From NCBI GenBank assembly GCA_012519525.1, contig JAAYQB010000035.1, positions 1-14,603 on the forward strand: a DNA stretch of 14,603 nucleotides, given 5' to 3'. Below the pieces are notes generated by a model that was not told where the DNA came from, did not search any database, and worked only from the letters and a program-made list of their open reading frames with translations. Shown in pieces: positions 1 to 7,994 of the stretch (positions are counted from its first letter, which is position 1; each line of letters starts with the position of its first letter). The DNA is from Bacteroidales bacterium (lineage in GTDB: Bacteria; Bacteroidota; Bacteroidia; Bacteroidales; WCHB1-69). Both the position numbers and the translations under genes were made by a program.

Positions 1-1050
1 GATGGAATGGCAAATGTAAAAATCAACTTAGCAATCTTTGAAAACGTTGTAAATTATATTAAAAGAGGCAATACCTTAGCAATGTATCCCGAAGCCGGAC
101 ATCAAGATAAACATTATTTAGGAAAATTCTTTTTGTCATATACACGCCTCGCTTTTGACACTGCAGCAAGCAGTAATTTTGAAAAAGAAGTATTTATTTT
201 GCCTTGTGCCAATCATTACACCGATTATTTCGGCTGGCGCGAAGAAATGATGATGACCTATGGGAAACCTCTATCTATCAAGCCTTATTATGAATTATAT
301 AAAACACAGCCAAGGCAAGTACAAGAAAAAATAAATGAAATTATCCGTGCAGAAATCGAAAGTATGATGCTCAACATAACCGATTTGGAAAATTACGATG
401 CCATTTATTTTCTACTTCAAACTTACGGAAAAAAGTTTGCTGTAAAAAACAACTTAAATCCCAATAAATTACCTCAAAAGCTCACTGCTGACCAAAAATT
501 GGTAGCCTTACTTCAAACAGCCTCTGACAATAATGCAGCGAAAACCAATGAACTCTATGCTTTAGCAATGCAATATAAAAACGAATTAAAAGAATTAAAA
601 TTAAATGATGATATTTTAAATAAACCACTCAATATAAGCTCTTTATTTGTATGGCCAATCTTATTTATTCTTGGATTTCCTTTATTTTTATATGGATTTT
701 TACACCATATTATTCAATATATAATTCCCAACATCATCATAAAGAAAGCGGTAACAGACATCATGATGCATGGTTCCATTAAACTTGGCGTTAGTTATGC
801 AACTATACCTCTATTTTATCTTATATTTTTCGTGATAAGTTTATTTTTCATGCATCCTCTACTCAGTATTGCCTATTTATTTACTTTACCGTTTTTCGGC
901 ATATTGGCTTGGAATTATAGAAAATCGTTTTTACATTTTAGAAAAAGATACCGATTTTATCGATTAGTTATTTCTAAAAATAAAAAATTAGAAAATATTT
1001 TAAGTATACGCGAAAAATTATACGATACAGCCAATAAAATAATTGAATAG
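1..1050 (+). CDS. PlsC-type membrane acyltransferase, 5' end cut off by the window
   Basis: Likely a 1-acyl-sn-glycerol-3-phosphate acyltransferase-like enzyme that moves an acyl group onto a lysophospholipid or related acceptor at the inner membrane. The frame is open from base 1, so the gene starts upstream; the ATG at 7 is probably internal. Counting from that Met, YPEAGH at residues 27-32 matches the FPEGTR-type block III of the PlsC family. The upstream HX4D catalytic block must lie outside the window. After the catalytic part comes a charged, helical stretch (about 120-205). Then come hydrophobic segments near 210-245 and 265-300, and a basic tail. This long C-terminal membrane extension is seen in some Bacteroidota members and is not part of the minimal fold. 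It ends 9 bp before the convergent gene at 1060-1665. The family is fairly secure; the exact acceptor is unknown. Confidence 0.82.
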   Translation, partial: DGMANVKINLAIFENVVNYIKRGNTLAMYPEAGHQDKHYLGKFFLSYTRLAFDTAASSNFEKEVFILPCANHYTDYFGWREEMMMTYGKPLSIKPYYELYKTQPRQVQEKINEIIRAEIESMMLNITDLENYDAIYFLLQTYGKKFAVKNNLNPNKLPQKLTADQKLVALLQTASDNNAAKTNELYALAMQYKNELKELKLNDDILNKPLNISSLFVWPILFILGFPLFLYGFLHHIIQYIIPNIIIKKAVTDIMMHGSIKLGVSYATIPLFYLIFFVISLFFMHPLLSIAYLFTLPFFGILAWNYRKSFLHFRKRYRFYRLVISKNKKLENILSIREKLYDTANKIIE

Positions 1051-1070
1051 AATAGTATACTATTTTATTC
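1045..1070. terminator. AT-rich palindrome at a convergent gene junction
   Basis: The 14 bases 1051-1064 (AATAGTATACTATT) are a perfect palindrome. It extends to 13-bp arms (1045-1057 and 1058-1070) with one mismatch. It covers the stop codon of the acyltransferase (TAG, 1048-1050) and the stop codon of the opposing FAH-fold gene (1060-1062). It could fold as a hairpin in either transcript and act as a bidirectional terminator. The stem is almost all A-T and the T-runs beside it are interrupted, so the terminator call is inferred from position. Confidence 0.4.
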
Positions 1071-1665
1071 TAAATTTCATTGTTTTTTCTTCGCCTAAAT
1101 ACACCTCTATCAAATCATTAATAGCAAGAGAAATAGGAATAATAGGAGAACCTAAAAACAAAATATCCCCTGTCTTCATCGTAAAATATTGAGAAATAAA
1201 ACTAATAAGCTGTTCGGAAGAATAAATGCAAGCCGAAGTATCTCCCTGAAATATTTCCGTATTATTTTTTACCAATTTCAACCGTATAGTATCCAAAGGA
1301 CCAAAGTTTTCTTTATCATAAAAAGGGCTAATTGCAGCCGAGTTCTCAAAAACACAACTACTTTCCCAAGGTAAACCTTTTTCTATTGCTTTGTTTAATT
1401 TTTCTTTATCGAAAAAATTAACGCCTGTCGCTATTTCTTGAAAATAAGTCGGGGCGAAATTTTCTTGGATATATTTCCCTAATTTATTAATCTTCAACAC
1501 TAATTCTACTTGGCAATAAAGCTGTTCGACAAATTCCGGAATATAAAACGGACGATTGTTTGTAAGAATAGAAGTGTCGGGTTTCATATAAAACAACGGA
1601 ACGTCGACTTCGGAAAAAGAAGTAGAAAGTTGAGGATAATTATTGTAAAAACAAATAATTTTCAT
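1060..1665 (-). CDS. FAH-fold (fumarylacetoacetate hydrolase family) protein with altered metal site
   Basis: A 201-residue protein of the FAH / 2-hydroxyhepta-2,4-diene-1,7-dioate isomerase type, about the usual single-domain length. Members hydrolyse or isomerise C-C bonds in acylpyruvates and related acids, using a divalent metal held by a Glu-x-Glu pair and a later Asp. Family features seen are FYMKP (25-29), QVELV (52-56), KGLPWE in the middle, and a late GDILFLGSP stretch that matches the usual GD-IF-GTP motif. The expected E-x-E is Q52-V-E54, and the expected Asp in the GxDF stretch is Asn83, so two of three metal ligands appear changed. I use the ATG at 1665, 2 bp after the sufS stop, because the longer frame to 1695 starts with GTG inside sufS and adds residues with no family match. 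Last gene of the rnfB-sufS run. The fold is fairly sure; activity is doubtful. Confidence 0.78.
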   Translation of the reverse strand: MKIICFYNNYPQLSTSFSEVDVPLFYMKPDTSILTNNRPFYIPEFVEQLYCQVELVLKINKLGKYIQENFAPTYFQEIATGVNFFDKEKLNKAIEKGLPWESSCVFENSAAISPFYDKENFGPLDTIRLKLVKNNTEIFQGDTSACIYSSEQLISFISQYFTMKTGDILFLGSPIIPISLAINDLIEVYLGEEKTMKFRIK

Positions 1666-1667
1666 TT

Positions 1668-2885
1668 TTAATCCAACATATTTTGTGCTGAACACAAAGC
1701 TTTTACAAAAACATCTATTTCTTTTTTTGTGTTATAAACCGCAAACGAAGCTCTCACAGTTCCCGGTATATTTAAATAATCCATCAACGGTTGTGTGCAA
1801 TGATGTCCTGTTCTTACAGCAATTCCCATAAAATCAATCAGTGTTCCCGTATCGGCAGGATGATGGTTCCCCAATAAAAAAGAAATAATAGCACTTTTTT
1901 CCTTAGCCGTACCTATCAATCGAATGTTTTCAATTTCTTTCATTTGTTCTACCGCATAACGGAGCAATTCTTTTTCGTAATCTATCATTTGCTGATGTCC
2001 CACCTCTTCAACAAATTGTAAAGCATGCTGCAAGCCAATAGCTCCTGCAACATTGGGAGTGCCTGCTTCAAATTTAAAAGGCAAATCATTAAATGTTGTT
2101 TTTTCAAAACTAACATGCTTTATCATTTCTCCTCCTCCTTGATAAGGTGGTAATTGCTCTAACCAATGTTCTTTTCCATACAACACCCCTATACCCATAG
2201 GAGCGTAAATTTTATGCCCTGAGAAACAATAAAAATCACAATCAACGGCTTGCACATCTATTCCGCATGATTTTATTCCCTGAGCTCCGTCAAGCAATAC
2301 AGGCACTTGATGTTGATGAGCAATATCAACAATTTGTTTTATCGGATTAATAGTTCCTAATGAATTAGAAGTATGTGTAATGGCTACAATTTTTGTTTTT
2401 TTAGTAAACAGCTGTTGATAATCGTCTAACAACAAGTCGCCATTTTGGTCAATACCAACGACTTTTAAAACAGCACCACTTTTTTCGCAAGCCAACTGCC
2501 AAGGAACAATATTAGAATGATGTTCCATTCTGCTCACAATGACTTCGTCGTCTGCTTTCAGCATTTTTTGAGCAAAAGTAGCTGCAACTAAATTGATGCC
2601 CTCGGTCGTACCTCTAGTAAAAATAATTTCGTGAGAATATTTTGCATTAATAAATTTTTGCACTTGTATTCTTGCTTTTTCATAAGCTTCGGTTGCTAAC
2701 GTACTCAAATAATGTGCGCCACGATGTACATTGCTGTTGATAGTTTCATAATAATCAGAAACAGCATCTGTAACGGTAATCGGTTTTTGCGTTGTAGCTG
2801 CATTGTCTAAATATATCAACGGCTTTCCGTGTACTTGCTGAGATAGTATTGGAAAGAATTGACGTATTTTTTCATCTACATTCAT
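1668..2885 (-). CDS. sufS: SufS-type cysteine desulfurase (group II)
   Basis: A cytosolic PLP enzyme that removes sulfur from cysteine as a Cys-bound persulfide and passes it to Fe-S cluster assembly (Suf pathway), releasing alanine. The 405-residue length is normal. The N-terminus carries the LDNAATTQKP signature. SGHK supplies the PLP-binding Lys225, and RTGHHC holds the persulfide Cys363; both fall one residue from Lys226 and Cys364 of the E. coli enzyme. The short loop around that Cys marks the SufS rather than the IscS/NifS type. I chose the ATG at 2885, which overlaps the upstream stop codon by one base (TAATG, translational coupling). An ATG at 2897 would add four residues and overlap that gene by 13 bp. 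No sufB, sufC, sufD or sufE is beside it. Instead it follows rnfB and a small membrane protein, and is followed by the FAH-fold gene. Confidence 0.96.
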   Translation of the reverse strand: MNVDEKIRQFFPILSQQVHGKPLIYLDNAATTQKPITVTDAVSDYYETINSNVHRGAHYLSTLATEAYEKARIQVQKFINAKYSHEIIFTRGTTEGINLVAATFAQKMLKADDEVIVSRMEHHSNIVPWQLACEKSGAVLKVVGIDQNGDLLLDDYQQLFTKKTKIVAITHTSNSLGTINPIKQIVDIAHQHQVPVLLDGAQGIKSCGIDVQAVDCDFYCFSGHKIYAPMGIGVLYGKEHWLEQLPPYQGGGEMIKHVSFEKTTFNDLPFKFEAGTPNVAGAIGLQHALQFVEEVGHQQMIDYEKELLRYAVEQMKEIENIRLIGTAKEKSAIISFLLGNHHPADTGTLIDFMGIAVRTGHHCTQPLMDYLNIPGTVRASFAVYNTKKEIDVFVKALCSAQNMLD

Positions 2886-3358
2886 TATTTCATCCATTTT
2901 AAATAACGCGCATATAACAATATAAACAATAAAGGAAAGAACAAACTTACTACATTAAATTTAGAATGCAATATCAATAAAGGTAATGCCAACAATAAGA
3001 TTTGACTTATAACATAAAGATGAAAACCTATTTTTCTTCGAATAAACATATAAACGGCTCCCACTACCGCTAAAGCATAAACAGCCAATAACACAATGAA
3101 ATAATATCGAGGAATGGCAATGAAAATCTCTGCCATTTCTAAATATGCCTCTTCTAACTGACCACCCATCACTGATGCCACTTGCTCGAAAAGGATAGGA
3201 ATTTTATCATAATAAATATAGGAAAACAACTGTGATAAAACAGAAAATCCACTTCCAATAAAAGTCAATATACACAAAAAAGTTAAAAATCCCGGACGAG
3301 GCTCCGGTTTTGAATCGGTTTCATTAAAATGTAAGCCGTCTTGATTGTAATTATTCAT
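2885..3358 (-). CDS. Small four-helix membrane protein, function unknown
   Basis: I do not recognise this 157-residue protein. It has a polar N-terminus of about 22 residues with several acidic and Asn residues. Four likely membrane segments follow, near residues 23-47, 85-106, 111-130 and 133-153. A mostly polar or acidic stretch (50-80) between the first two probably lies outside the membrane. There is no signal peptide with a cleavage site and no Cys or His cluster that would suggest metal binding. It lies between rnfB (33 bp upstream) and sufS (stop and start share one base), so it is surely co-translated with sufS. Its position might suggest a link to Fe-S or electron-transfer work, but nothing in the protein itself shows this. 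Confidence 0.75.
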   Translation of the reverse strand: MNNYNQDGLHFNETDSKPEPRPGFLTFLCILTFIGSGFSVLSQLFSYIYYDKIPILFEQVASVMGGQLEEAYLEMAEIFIAIPRYYFIVLLAVYALAVVGAVYMFIRRKIGFHLYVISQILLLALPLLILHSKFNVVSLFFPLLFILLYARYLKWMK

Positions 3359-3391
3359 AAATTGGTTACTTTTAAAAATTGAAAAATAATG

Positions 3392-4219
3392 TTATGCCTT
3401 TGCTTCTTCTTTTAACATAGTTAAAATGGCTCCCGTAGGACAAGCTGCAACGCATTTCATACATGCCGTACATTTTGTTGAGTCGATAAAAGCCAAATTA
3501 TTTTCAACCGCAACAGCTTCAAACTCACATGTTTTTTCACATTTACGACACGCTATACAAGCTACTTTGCAGTTTTTCTTAGCCTCTACTCCTTTCTCTT
3601 TGTTCATACACGAGACCCAAATGGAATTGCCTTCAACAATGTTGCGAATTTCTATAATATTTCTTGGACACGCTCTTACGCAGGCGCCACACAACACACA
3701 AGTTTCATAATTTACTGCAGGAAGTCCTGTTGTCGTATCAATTTTTATACTATTAAAACTACATGCTTTTACACAATCGCCCAAACCTAAGCAGCCATAA
3801 GCACAAGCACTTTCACCCGCTCCCAACATATGAGCATAAGCACATGAAGTGATAGAGTCATAATTGTATTTTTTTGGGGCATTTTCAAATGTTCCATTGC
3901 AACGAACAATGACTCGCTGCGGGATTGTCTCGCCTGCAACTTCTCCCATAGCTTCCGCTATTTGTTTTTTCACACTCTCGCCTCCAACCGGACACGAAAT
4001 TCCTTCTGTTGTTCCTTTTTTCACAATTGCCTCTGCAAGTGCCTGACATCCTGCATAACCACAGCCTCCACAGTTTGCTCCGGGAAGTATATCAGCTATA
4101 ATTGCAATTTTAGGGTCTTCATAAACTTTAAATTTTTGTGAAACAAAATACAAAACTACCGCCGAAATTGCTCCAATACTACCAAGTATAACTACCGATA
4201 AAACAATAATTTGAGTCAT
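3392..4219 (-). CDS. rnfB: RnfB, Fe-S subunit of the Rnf ion-translocating ferredoxin:NAD oxidoreductase
   Basis: RnfB receives electrons from ferredoxin and passes them into the Rnf membrane complex, which couples ferredoxin oxidation by NAD+ to Na+ or H+ export. Visible order over 275 residues: one N-terminal membrane helix (about 3-26); the RnfB/CO-dehydrogenase-type 4Fe-4S domain with C50, C53, C58 and C76; a middle Cys-rich stretch (C107, C126, C139, C143, C149, C153); then CxxCxxCxxxC ferredoxin motifs at C174-C184, C221-C231 and C250-C260. This is the long multi-cluster RnfB of anaerobes. The middle motif reads CNGTF at 107-111, where Bacteroides-type RnfB, as I recall it, has CNGTC. 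The usual Bacteroidota order rnfBCDGEA is not kept: the next gene is the small membrane protein and then sufS. First gene of its operon, 36 bp after a promoter box. Confidence 0.95.
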   Translation of the reverse strand: MTQIIVLSVVILGSIGAISAVVLYFVSQKFKVYEDPKIAIIADILPGANCGGCGYAGCQALAEAIVKKGTTEGISCPVGGESVKKQIAEAMGEVAGETIPQRVIVRCNGTFENAPKKYNYDSITSCAYAHMLGAGESACAYGCLGLGDCVKACSFNSIKIDTTTGLPAVNYETCVLCGACVRACPRNIIEIRNIVEGNSIWVSCMNKEKGVEAKKNCKVACIACRKCEKTCEFEAVAVENNLAFIDSTKCTACMKCVAACPTGAILTMLKEEAKA

Positions 4220-4255
4220 TTTTTATGAATTTTATTCGCTTTTAAATTCCATAGG

Positions 4256-4289
4256 CAAATGTACATAAAATTATGGTACAAGAATCAAA
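4256..4289 (-). promoter_or_regulatory. Bacteroidota-type promoter of the rnfB-sufS operon
   Basis: Read on the minus strand, TACATTTG (4263-4256) fits the Bacteroidota -7 element TAnnTTTG. TTTG (4289-4286) lies 22 bp upstream as a -33 element; the usual spacing is about 19-21. The box lies 36 bp before the rnfB ATG, giving a 5' leader of roughly 30 nt. The rest of the gap 4220-4404 is AT-rich, and I see no clear terminator or RNA structure in it. Confidence 0.5.
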
Positions 4290-4404
4290 TGATAACAAAA
4301 TTTTTCACTATTAGTACATTTAATGGATTATACATTAGTGATTAATATTTACACATCACACAAAAATCCGAGAAATCAGCTATAACTATAAAGGTAGAAT
4401 TTTA

Positions 4405-5127
4405 TTAATTTCGACCGCCTATTAAGCGTAATAGAAACAAAAATAAATTAATAAAATTCAAGTACAGCGACAAAGCTCCCATTAAGGCAGTTTTATTACC
4501 AATCTCAGTACCGATGCTTGTCATATAGCTGGCTTTTTTCATACGTTGCACGTCCCAGGCAGTCAGACCTGTAAATATCAACACGCCGAATATGGTAATT
4601 ATCCATTGAAAACCACTGCTTTTCATAAATAAATTGACTACAATAGCAATGATTAAACCTATCAATCCCATAAACAAAATAGAGCCGAATTTACTTAAGT
4701 CGGTCCGCGTAGTATAACCCGCAATAGCCATCAATCCAAACATACTTGCTGTGATGATAAAGGTTGCAGTAATAGATTGAGCTGTATACACAAGCAAAAT
4801 AAAACTCAAACTTGCTCCCATTAAAGCCGAATAAAGTATAAACAACAGTAAGAGTGAAACAAACGACATACGTTGAAACCCAAACGACATAAAAATCACC
4901 ATTACTAAAGGCGATAACATGACTATCCAACCCAAAACACTTAATCCGGTTTCCGTTATCAATAGTCCTATCAACGAACTGTTAGCAAAAAGCCATGCAA
5001 TGGTTGCCGTTATCATTAATCCTGAAAACATCCATGCAAAAACACTTGCCATAAATTTTTTACTTGCTGCTTTATCTTCCACTAAAACAGAAGACTCTTC
5101 TCTTAAATATTTTTTTTCTATGTCCAT
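4405..5127 (-). CDS. Bax inhibitor-1 / YccA family membrane protein
   Basis: A 240-residue integral membrane protein of the BI-1/YccA (TMBIM) family. Members act as pH-sensitive Ca2+ leak channels (B. subtilis YetJ) or modulate the FtsH protease (E. coli YccA). About 24 polar N-terminal residues precede seven predicted helices, running from about 27 to 237. The family stretch near the sixth helix, GLTAWDVQRMK, is present with Asp192. The partner position in the last helix reads LYLNF with Asn224, where YetJ-type members have a second Asp, so the di-aspartyl pH sensor looks incomplete. YccA itself, as I recall it, also lacks that Asp, so this is not proof of lost function. It starts 7 bp after the DUF4340-like gene and closes the gldF operon. 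That position suggests shared expression, not necessarily shared function. Confidence 0.9.
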   Translation of the reverse strand: MDIEKKYLREESSVLVEDKAASKKFMASVFAWMFSGLMITATIAWLFANSSLIGLLITETGLSVLGWIVMLSPLVMVIFMSFGFQRMSFVSLLLLFILYSALMGASLSFILLVYTAQSITATFIITASMFGLMAIAGYTTRTDLSKFGSILFMGLIGLIIAIVVNLFMKSSGFQWIITIFGVLIFTGLTAWDVQRMKKASYMTSIGTEIGNKTALMGALSLYLNFINLFLFLLRLIGGRN

Positions 5128-5134
5128 AATTTAA

Positions 5135-6223
5135 TTATTTATATATTGGTACAATATCACTATTCAAATAATAATAACGCAAAGGTTGTATAATTCTATC
5201 AAAAACAAAATATTGACAAACAACTATTTCCTCTTTATTATCATTGATAATTGCGTAAAATTTATCTCTGTTAAATTTCTCTATAAATTCTTCCATATAA
5301 ATATAGTTAGCCGTGTCTAATACATTTTCCATATAAAACAATGAAATTTTTGTTTTATTGTTTTCGGTATCCACTATAATAATATCTTTAAATTTCATTG
5401 AAAACAAACTGTCTTTTTCTTTCTTTGTAAGATTTTCAGCAAAAAATTCAAAGTTTAAATCTCTGTATTCAGACAAATGATCAAACAACTTAGCCGTATC
5501 ATAAACAGCTAGTTTTTGTTGATTTTTATCTAATATATTGAAAGTTCGCTCATCGTTTCTCTCTATAATCAACGAATTTTCAGAATTTTCATAATCTATA
5601 ACCTCTACTTTTTTAATTTTCGAAATTTTCAATCGTACAATATTGTGCGACTTCCATTCCGACTCGAAAGGTGAATAATAAGGCGAAATAAATCCTCTAA
5701 ATCCGGGCATACATACAATAAACGGGTCTTTTCCTCCTTCCATCAAAGCGTAGTTCCCTAAACTATCTTGCGTCGGACTTCCAATATAATAAGTTTTTTT
5801 ATTTTGGAATTTCCACCATTTGATTTTTCCTAACTTTATTCGATAGTCATTATAATAAACTTCTACTTTATTAGAGCCTGTGGCTAACCATTTGTTGACA
5901 TTACTTCTGGCACTATAAGCAACGGGTTCACGTATAGCAATATTCATTATAACATTCAATAAATCATCTACATTCTTTTTAATGGCAATAAATTCTTTAT
6001 TCACTTTCCATTCACCATTAACCTGTCTTTCTAATAAAACCGATTTTCCGTAATTGTCGGCAATAAAAATTTTAGTTATTTCATTCGTATCTTTAACTGC
6101 AAATTGATTAGAATCGTAATCAAATGTTGTTGTTCGCCTTGCAAGCAAAACTACTATTGTTATCACAATGAGCAAAGCGGCTATTGTTAAAATAATAATA
6201 TTTTTTTTCGTACTCTTATTCAT
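5135..6223 (-). CDS. DUF4340-like membrane-anchored protein
   Basis: A 362-residue protein with a basic N-terminus, one membrane helix (about 8-28) ending in ARR, and a long soluble part that should lie outside the inner membrane. The soluble part is beta-rich, with short repeated patterns of the type I-x-K-I/V-x-I and lysine-glutamate turns (for example near 195-210). This is typical of DUF4340 proteins, which accompany ABC-2 permeases carrying a GldG-like auxiliary subunit. I assign it from this architecture and from its position 11 bp after gldG, not from a firm motif. It is probably an accessory subunit of the GldFG transporter. There is no lipobox and no catalytic motif that I recognise. 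Confidence 0.65.
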   Translation of the reverse strand: MNKSTKKNIIILTIAALLIVITIVVLLARRTTTFDYDSNQFAVKDTNEITKIFIADNYGKSVLLERQVNGEWKVNKEFIAIKKNVDDLLNVIMNIAIREPVAYSARSNVNKWLATGSNKVEVYYNDYRIKLGKIKWWKFQNKKTYYIGSPTQDSLGNYALMEGGKDPFIVCMPGFRGFISPYYSPFESEWKSHNIVRLKISKIKKVEVIDYENSENSLIIERNDERTFNILDKNQQKLAVYDTAKLFDHLSEYRDLNFEFFAENLTKKEKDSLFSMKFKDIIIVDTENNKTKISLFYMENVLDTANYIYMEEFIEKFNRDKFYAIINDNKEEIVVCQYFVFDRIIQPLRYYYLNSDIVPIYK

Positions 6224-6234
6224 CTATTGATTAT

Positions 6235-7989
6235 TTATCTTGCAAATTGTTTTTTACGTATAATAACAAAAATCATTCCCATCACAAAAACAAGTAATAA
6301 TGGCAATACCATATTAGTAATCTGCCAAAATGTTTTTTCTTTTAACAACTTATCTTTATCTAACAATCTCATTTTAAAATCTTTTGACCTTACTTGAGCA
6401 ATTCCTTCATCATCGCATAAATAATTGACAGCATTTAAAAGAAAATTTTTGTTTCCAAATGCCATATCGGTATATTGGTCGTAACCCAAAGGCAAAGGAT
6501 ATCTTTTGTTATTAAATTGATTTTTAATCATATCTCCATCCGAAACAAAAATCATCTTTGTCGGTTTACTTTTAGCAATAAAACCTAATTTATTTTGATT
6601 ACTAATTTCGTCTACTTCTGAAAATAAAGAAGGAAATTCACCTTCGACTAAAACGGCTACGGGTAAATTCCTGTGTGAAAATTCTCTGTAATTTGCTCTA
6701 CGTTTTAAAGTTTCTAAACTAATAATAGCCGGTGTATTGACCATTTTGGTTGTGGCAGAAGTGGTAAGCAATATTTCTTTTTTTAATCCGGCTTTTGTTC
6801 CAACAGTATCAATAGAGCTGATAAATTCTGTTTTTAAAACGTTCAAATTCTTAACAATTGGATGTCCAATGTAAGGCGTTATCAAAGGAAAATAATACCA
6901 AGGAATGAATTTATATTGTGCTTGCCCTGCTATTTCTCCCGTTTTAACAGGAATAGCCAAGGCATTGACATCTTGCAACAGATTGGTATTCAAGCGTACA
7001 CCATAGCGAAAGAACAAATCATCTAAATTCAATTCTCTTGGCAAACATGGAATTTCTTTATAATTTTGTAAGCTATCCATTTCAGCAAAAACGGGGTCAA
7101 TATACCACAGTATCCGACCGCCACGCATCACAAATTGATCTAATAAAAATTTATCATAATTATTAAATTTTTCAGTAGGCTTGGCTACAATAAGCAAATC
7201 GTATTTATTACCTGCAATTTTAAAATCGCCGGTTATCGAATCGCTTATTTCGACATTAAATATTTTGCTAACTCTCCCGTCTAATATCACAGAATCAACC
7301 TTATAGAAATCGGCTATAGCAACAGCCGCACTAAACACTTCTCCGTTCAACAATTCGCCATGTCCTTTAATAAATGCAACGCTTGCTTTTTGCTGATTGG
7401 TCAGACGTCTGATAGCATTGCCTATATTATATTCCAATTTTTCTATCGAAAATTTAATAATCTCATTACGGGTTCGCAATAATCCTTCGTCTGCATCAAG
7501 CAGAGACACCGGCGTTTCACGTTGATGATAAGATATAATAGCACCCGGCACCACATAGCGAGTATTAATTCCGTCGGCATCTTCGCTTTGAATTGGCTGA
7601 GGTTGAAGCCCTTGTTTATACAGCTGACTATAATACGCCATGAGTTCATTTTTGTCTTTTCCTTCCGCAGGATCGATAAATTCGTAATGTATATTTTTCG
7701 AATACACTCTTAATTCATCTAAAAATTCTCTTGTTTTAAGTGATAATTCGGCAAAATCAGGCGGTAAGTTTTTCCCGTATAAATACACTTTAACATACAC
7801 TATATCCTCAATATTTTTCACTAAATCAACTGTTGACGGTGAAAGCGTATAGCGTTTTTCATCTGTTAAATCGAAACGTAAAAAAAGAAAAGAAAAGATA
7901 ATGTTTACTAGCACAACAATCATTAATACTGAAAAAAATTGTATTAAATTATTGCGTTTTATATTACGTATATTTCTACTTGCTTTCAT
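6235..7989 (-). CDS. gldG: GldG, ABC transporter auxiliary subunit
   Basis: The substrate-binding-like auxiliary subunit of the GldA-GldF-GldG ABC transporter, which is required for gliding in Flavobacterium but also present in non-gliding Bacteroidota. The 584 residues show an N-terminal helix (about 15-37) followed at once by the conserved FDLTDEKRYTLS stretch (39-50). A large periplasmic ABC-transporter auxiliary region follows, with GHGE at 209-212 and NLDDLFFRYGVRLN at 321-334. A C-terminal helix (about 559-579) has a basic tail. I chose the ATG at 7989, 5 bp after the gldF stop; reading further upstream in frame requires a TTG at 8001 inside gldF. It lies between gldF and the DUF4340-like gene. 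Its substrate is unknown. Confidence 0.93.
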   Translation of the reverse strand: MKASRNIRNIKRNNLIQFFSVLMIVVLVNIIFSFLFLRFDLTDEKRYTLSPSTVDLVKNIEDIVYVKVYLYGKNLPPDFAELSLKTREFLDELRVYSKNIHYEFIDPAEGKDKNELMAYYSQLYKQGLQPQPIQSEDADGINTRYVVPGAIISYHQRETPVSLLDADEGLLRTRNEIIKFSIEKLEYNIGNAIRRLTNQQKASVAFIKGHGELLNGEVFSAAVAIADFYKVDSVILDGRVSKIFNVEISDSITGDFKIAGNKYDLLIVAKPTEKFNNYDKFLLDQFVMRGGRILWYIDPVFAEMDSLQNYKEIPCLPRELNLDDLFFRYGVRLNTNLLQDVNALAIPVKTGEIAGQAQYKFIPWYYFPLITPYIGHPIVKNLNVLKTEFISSIDTVGTKAGLKKEILLTTSATTKMVNTPAIISLETLKRRANYREFSHRNLPVAVLVEGEFPSLFSEVDEISNQNKLGFIAKSKPTKMIFVSDGDMIKNQFNNKRYPLPLGYDQYTDMAFGNKNFLLNAVNYLCDDEGIAQVRSKDFKMRLLDKDKLLKEKTFWQITNMVLPLLLVFVMGMIFVIIRKKQFAR

Positions 7990-7994
7990 AATGT

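Noticed and set aside
1666..1695. Upstream extension of the FAH-fold protein to 1695
   Set aside because: It would start with GTG inside sufS, and the extra ten residues do not resemble the family N-terminus; the ATG at 1665 gives the typical MKII start.
3426..3710. Plus-strand open frame of 94 codons opposite rnfB
   Set aside because: It is antisense to strongly conserved Fe-S coding sequence, has no protein-like features and no promoter or start context.
4220..4404. Possible small RNA, riboswitch or terminator in the gap before rnfB
   Set aside because: Apart from the promoter box I found only short weak inverted repeats (5 bp) and no long T-run after a stem.
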